From NCBI GenBank assembly GCA_021205045.1, contig JAJPYH010000154.1:1-8012 (forward strand): a DNA stretch of 8,012 nucleotides. Direction: 5' to 3'. The stretch comes from Lachnospiraceae bacterium. GTDB lineage: Bacteria; Bacillota; Clostridia; Lachnospirales; Lachnospiraceae. Made by a program: the position numbers and the translations under genes. How positions within the stretch are numbered: position 1 is the first letter of the stretch; every line of letters begins with the position of its first letter. Shown in pieces: positions 5,229-8,012 of the stretch. Under the pieces are notes generated by a model. It had not been told where the DNA came from, did not search any database, and saw only the letters and a list, made by a program, of their open reading frames with translations.

Positions 5229-8012
5229 ATGCTTCAATTACATAATATTTGCAAACAATATAAAACCGGCGACCTGGTGCAGACAGCCCTGAATGATGTC
5301 AGCTTAAATCTGCGCGACAATGAGTTTGTGGCGATTCTGGGGCCCAGCGGCTCCGGCAAGAGCACCATGCTCAATATCATCGGCGGGCTGGACCGCTATG
5401 ACAGCGGCGATCTGATTATCAACGGTATTTTCACGAAGAAATACACTGATCGGGACTGGGATTCCTACAGAAATCATACCATCGGGTTTGTATTTCAGAG
5501 CTATAATCTGATTCCTCATCAGACAGTGCTGGCCAATGTGGAGCTGGCGCTGACCATCTCCGGTATTTCCAGGGCGGAGAGGCGTAAGCGCGCCCAGGAT
5601 GCGCTGAGAGAGGTGGGACTGGGCGATCAAATGCACAAAAAGCCCAACCAGATGTCCGGCGGCCAGATGCAGCGTGTGGCAATTGCAAGAGCCCTGGTCA
5701 ATAATCCGGATATTCTGCTGGCTGACGAGCCAACCGGAGCGCTGGACACGGAGACCAGCATCCAGGTCATGGAGCTGTTAAAAGAGGTTGCCAGAGACCG
5801 CCTGGTGGTCATGGTGACCCATAACCCGGAGCTGGCGGAGCAGTACGCCACCCGAATCGTGCGCATTCAGGACGGAGTGCTGAAAAGCGATTCCGACCCT
5901 TATGTAGTGGATGAGGCTTCCCTGGCCGAGCCGGAGCACAAAAACATGGGACATTCTTCCATGTCTTTTCTGACGTCTCTGTCACTTTCACTCAATAACC
6001 TTGCTACAAAGAAAACAAGAACCTTCATGACCGCCTTTGCGGGATCCATCGGTATCATCGGCATTGCGCTGATTCTGTCTATTTCCACCGGCGTCAATGA
6101 TTACATACAGAATATCGAGGAGGAGACGATGTCTGAATATCCCATTCAGATTACCTCCAGCGGCTTCGATCTGTCGTCCATCATGAGCACTCAGGATACG
6201 ATTTCAGGTTCTCAGACGGAAGGAGAAGAGGGTACGGTCACTGTCACGGAGATTTTGTCCGGCATGTTTACCAGTCTGAGCAGCAATGATATCGCGGCGC
6301 TGAAGGAATATCTGGACAGCGGGGAGAGCGGAATCGAATCTTATGTGAAGGGAATCGAATATATTTACGATATTGAGCCGCAGATTTATATTGCCGATGG
6401 AAGTGAATACAGGATGGTAAATCCTAATTCCCTTTCCTCTTCCTCCAGCAGCATCAGCGCTTCTTCTTCCATTTCTTCTTATATGAGTCTGATGACTTCC
6501 TATATTTCCGGTATGAATGTCTTTTATAAAATGCCGGAAAATGAGGAGCTCTATATCAATCAGTATGAGGTGAAGGCAGGGCGCTGGCCTGAGAATTATG
6601 ATGAGTGTGTCCTGGTGCTCACCTCTTCCGGAAGCGTCAGCGATCTGATGCTGTACATGCTGGGACTGGAGGACTACAGTGAGCTGGAAGATATAATGGA
6701 GCGGTATCAGGATGGGGAGGACGTATCCATTGCCTCTGCTGACGGTACCTATAGCTACGATGACATTCTGGGAATTACCTTTCAGATGATCACCAGCGCG
6801 GACTATTACGCCTATGACAGTGAGTATGAAATCTGGGTGGATAAGAGCGGAGATACCGCCTATATGAATGAGGTGGTGGCCAACGGGGAAGAGCTGACCA
6901 TTGTGGGCATTGTGCAGCCTGTGGAAAACGCTTCCAGCGAGGCACTGACCTCCGGCATCAATTATCCTGCCTCTCTGATCGATCATATCGTGGAAAAAGC
7001 GGCCGAAAGCGATATTGTAAAAGAACAGATGGCAAACTCGGATATCAATGTGCTTTCCGGAGAGGAATTCAGAGAGGAGACCAACGACTTTGATTTAAGC
7101 TCCATTCTGAACATAGACGAGGATGCGCTGGCGGAGGCTTTTGGTTTCGGTGATCTGGAGGATCTGTTTGATCTGAGCGGTCTGGAGGATCTGTTTGATC
7201 TGGATTCCTTCACCATAGATGAGGATTCCCTTGATCTGTCGGTTTCCACGGATCTGGGAGACATGACTCTTGATTTCAGTGAGTTGGATCTGGGGGATCT
7301 GGATCTGAGCGATATGGATTTGAGCGACCTGGATACCAGCAGTTTCACTTTGGATATGAGCGACCTTGACCTGAGCAGCCTGCTCAGCGGTATCAAATTT
7401 ACCGGAACCCAGGAGGATCTGACGGCGCTGATGGAGGATCTGATCGACGGGTACTGGGATTACGTGCCGGACGGATATGAGGATCTGGAGGATATTTTCA
7501 CAGCTTATCTGGGGACGGACAGGGCGCAGGAGATTCTGGGAAAATGGGCGGCGGATTATCTGCCCTACGACAGTGGGGAGCAGGAGGAAGATCCCGGGAC
7601 GGAAGGCGATGGAGAAGACAGCGGGTCAACGGGAGGCGGAGAGGATTCCGGCTCAGCAGGTGACGGAGAGGACAGCGGGTCAACGGGAGACGGAGAGGAT
7701 TCCGGCTCAACGGGCGATGGAGAAGATGGCGGCACGACTTCAGAAGATACCGCATCCGCAGGGAGAACAACAGTGCAGACCATGGCGATGACCTCAGGAA
7801 TGTCGATAAATAGCGGAACGTCTGTATCGGCAGATACCGGTTCCATGGCGGAACTGTCTATGAGTAATGCGTCCTTCAGAAGTATGTCCGCAGTGACGGT
7901 TTCCGCAAGTGTGCAGTCAGATGCCGGAGAGAATGATGATGGCAATGAGAATTCGGGTGAAAGCGGAAGCGGAACGGGAGAGGAGAACCCTGACGAGTCC
8001 GGCAGCGGCACA
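5229..8012 (+). CDS. Fused ABC transporter ATPase/permease, MacB/FtsX type (3' partial)
   Basis: 928 codons are open to the right edge. The N-terminal ATPase is of the MacB/LolD type: Walker A GPSGSGKST 38-46, Q-loop Gln90, signature MSGGQ 142-146, Walker B ILLADE 162-167, H-loop His198. A single membrane helix follows (about 266-286, after KKTRT). Residues 287-928 contain no second helix, so this is an extracellular region of at least 640 residues, far larger than MacB's. It includes a Ser-rich stretch (401-417, 13 Ser of 17), an Asp/Leu-rich section (622-719, roughly a quarter Asp) and five GDGEDSGST-like repeats (793-837). The remaining FtsX helices must lie beyond the window. MacB-type proteins couple ATP hydrolysis to mechanical work on envelope substrates; this substrate is unknown. 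ATG 5229 has AAAGGA five nt upstream. Confidence 0.9.
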   Translation, partial: MLQLHNICKQYKTGDLVQTALNDVSLNLRDNEFVAILGPSGSGKSTMLNIIGGLDRYDSGDLIINGIFTKKYTDRDWDSYRNHTIGFVFQSYNLIPHQTVLANVELALTISGISRAERRKRAQDALREVGLGDQMHKKPNQMSGGQMQRVAIARALVNNPDILLADEPTGALDTETSIQVMELLKEVARDRLVVMVTHNPELAEQYATRIVRIQDGVLKSDSDPYVVDEASLAEPEHKNMGHSSMSFLTSLSLSLNNLATKKTRTFMTAFAGSIGIIGIALILSISTGVNDYIQNIEEETMSEYPIQITSSGFDLSSIMSTQDTISGSQTEGEEGTVTVTEILSGMFTSLSSNDIAALKEYLDSGESGIESYVKGIEYIYDIEPQIYIADGSEYRMVNPNSLSSSSSSISASSSISSYMSLMTSYISGMNVFYKMPENEELYINQYEVKAGRWPENYDECVLVLTSSGSVSDLMLYMLGLEDYSELEDIMERYQDGEDVSIASADGTYSYDDILGITFQMITSADYYAYDSEYEIWVDKSGDTAYMNEVVANGEELTIVGIVQPVENASSEALTSGINYPASLIDHIVEKAAESDIVKEQMANSDINVLSGEEFREETNDFDLSSILNIDEDALAEAFGFGDLEDLFDLSGLEDLFDLDSFTIDEDSLDLSVSTDLGDMTLDFSELDLGDLDLSDMDLSDLDTSSFTLDMSDLDLSSLLSGIKFTGTQEDLTALMEDLIDGYWDYVPDGYEDLEDIFTAYLGTDRAQEILGKWAADYLPYDSGEQEEDPGTEGDGEDSGSTGGGEDSGSAGDGEDSGSTGDGEDSGSTGDGEDGGTTSEDTASAGRTTVQTMAMTSGMSINSGTSVSADTGSMAELSMSNASFRSMSAVTVSASVQSDAGENDDGNENSGESGSGTGEENPDESGSGT
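7149..7202 (+). repeat. 27-bp tandem duplication in the Asp/Leu-rich section
   Basis: Two adjacent 27-bp units encode GDLEDLFDL and SGLEDLFDL. They share an identical 22-bp core at 7154-7175 and 7181-7202. The identity at DNA level suggests a recent duplication or repeat slippage within the ABC gene. Confidence 0.85.
7605..7739 (+). repeat. Five 27-bp tandem units encoding GDGEDSGST-like nonapeptides
   Basis: Units at 7605, 7632, 7659, 7686 and 7713 encode GDGEDSGST, GGGEDSGSA, GDGEDSGST, GDGEDSGST and GDGEDGGTT. Codons vary between copies (GAC/GAT, AGC/TCC, GGC/GGG/GGA). The unit keeps the frame, so gain or loss of copies would only change linker length. Confidence 0.9.

Noticed and set aside
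6204..6986. 260-residue open frame on the minus strand
   Set aside because: It is antisense to the ABC gene, which has clear domains upstream in one continuous frame; the minus product has no recognisable motifs.
7565..8011. Ser/Pro-rich minus-strand frame
   Set aside because: It is the complement of the Gly/Glu/Asp/Ser tandem repeats of the ABC gene and has no independent evidence.

Overview
The window reads as a chromosomal segment of a Lachnospiraceae-like (Clostridium cluster XIVa) Firmicute. This is inferred from moderately GC-rich coding sequence, strong AGGAG-type ribosome sites, a split cobalamin methionine synthase, a PELPTGCE-type C39 peptidase and a fused MacB-type ABC protein with a very large extracellular region. 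The genus cannot be fixed from the sequence alone. All credible genes are on the + strand.

Region 1 (1-834): the 3' part of a secreted or surface-anchored C39-family cysteine peptidase. It is preceded in frame by a Gly/Glu/Ala-rich linker that runs off the left edge. An intrinsic terminator follows, and the next promoter is folded into that terminator.

Region 2 (806-4882): a compact methyl-transfer operon. The order is metF (5,10-methylene-THF reductase), a stand-alone AdoMet-dependent reactivation domain of methionine synthase, and a shortened metH with homocysteine, pterin and cobalamin modules but no reactivation domain. MetF makes 5-methyl-THF, MetH uses it to methylate homocysteine on B12, and the small middle protein presumably rescues oxidised cob(II)alamin. 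The genes are one base overlapped or seven bases apart, so co-expression and translational coupling are likely. MetH carries a lineage-looking Ala/Gly/Ser linker whose DNA contains a perfect 10-bp hairpin.

Region 3 (4883-5228): a 346-bp gap. It may contain a short coupled ORF at its start, an imperfect repeat, an extended -10 promoter, a perfect inverted repeat over that promoter, and a strongly self-complementary leader in front of the next gene.

Region 4 (5229-8012, cut by the right edge): a fused ABC ATPase/permease of the MacB/FtsX type. The nucleotide-binding domain and first membrane helix are complete. They are followed by at least 640 residues with no further membrane helix, including Ser-rich, Asp/Leu-rich and GDGEDSGST-repeat sections. 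The remaining FtsX helices must lie beyond the window. Nothing links this transporter functionally to the methionine operon, and the most unusual signals in the window are its leader and its extracellular region.
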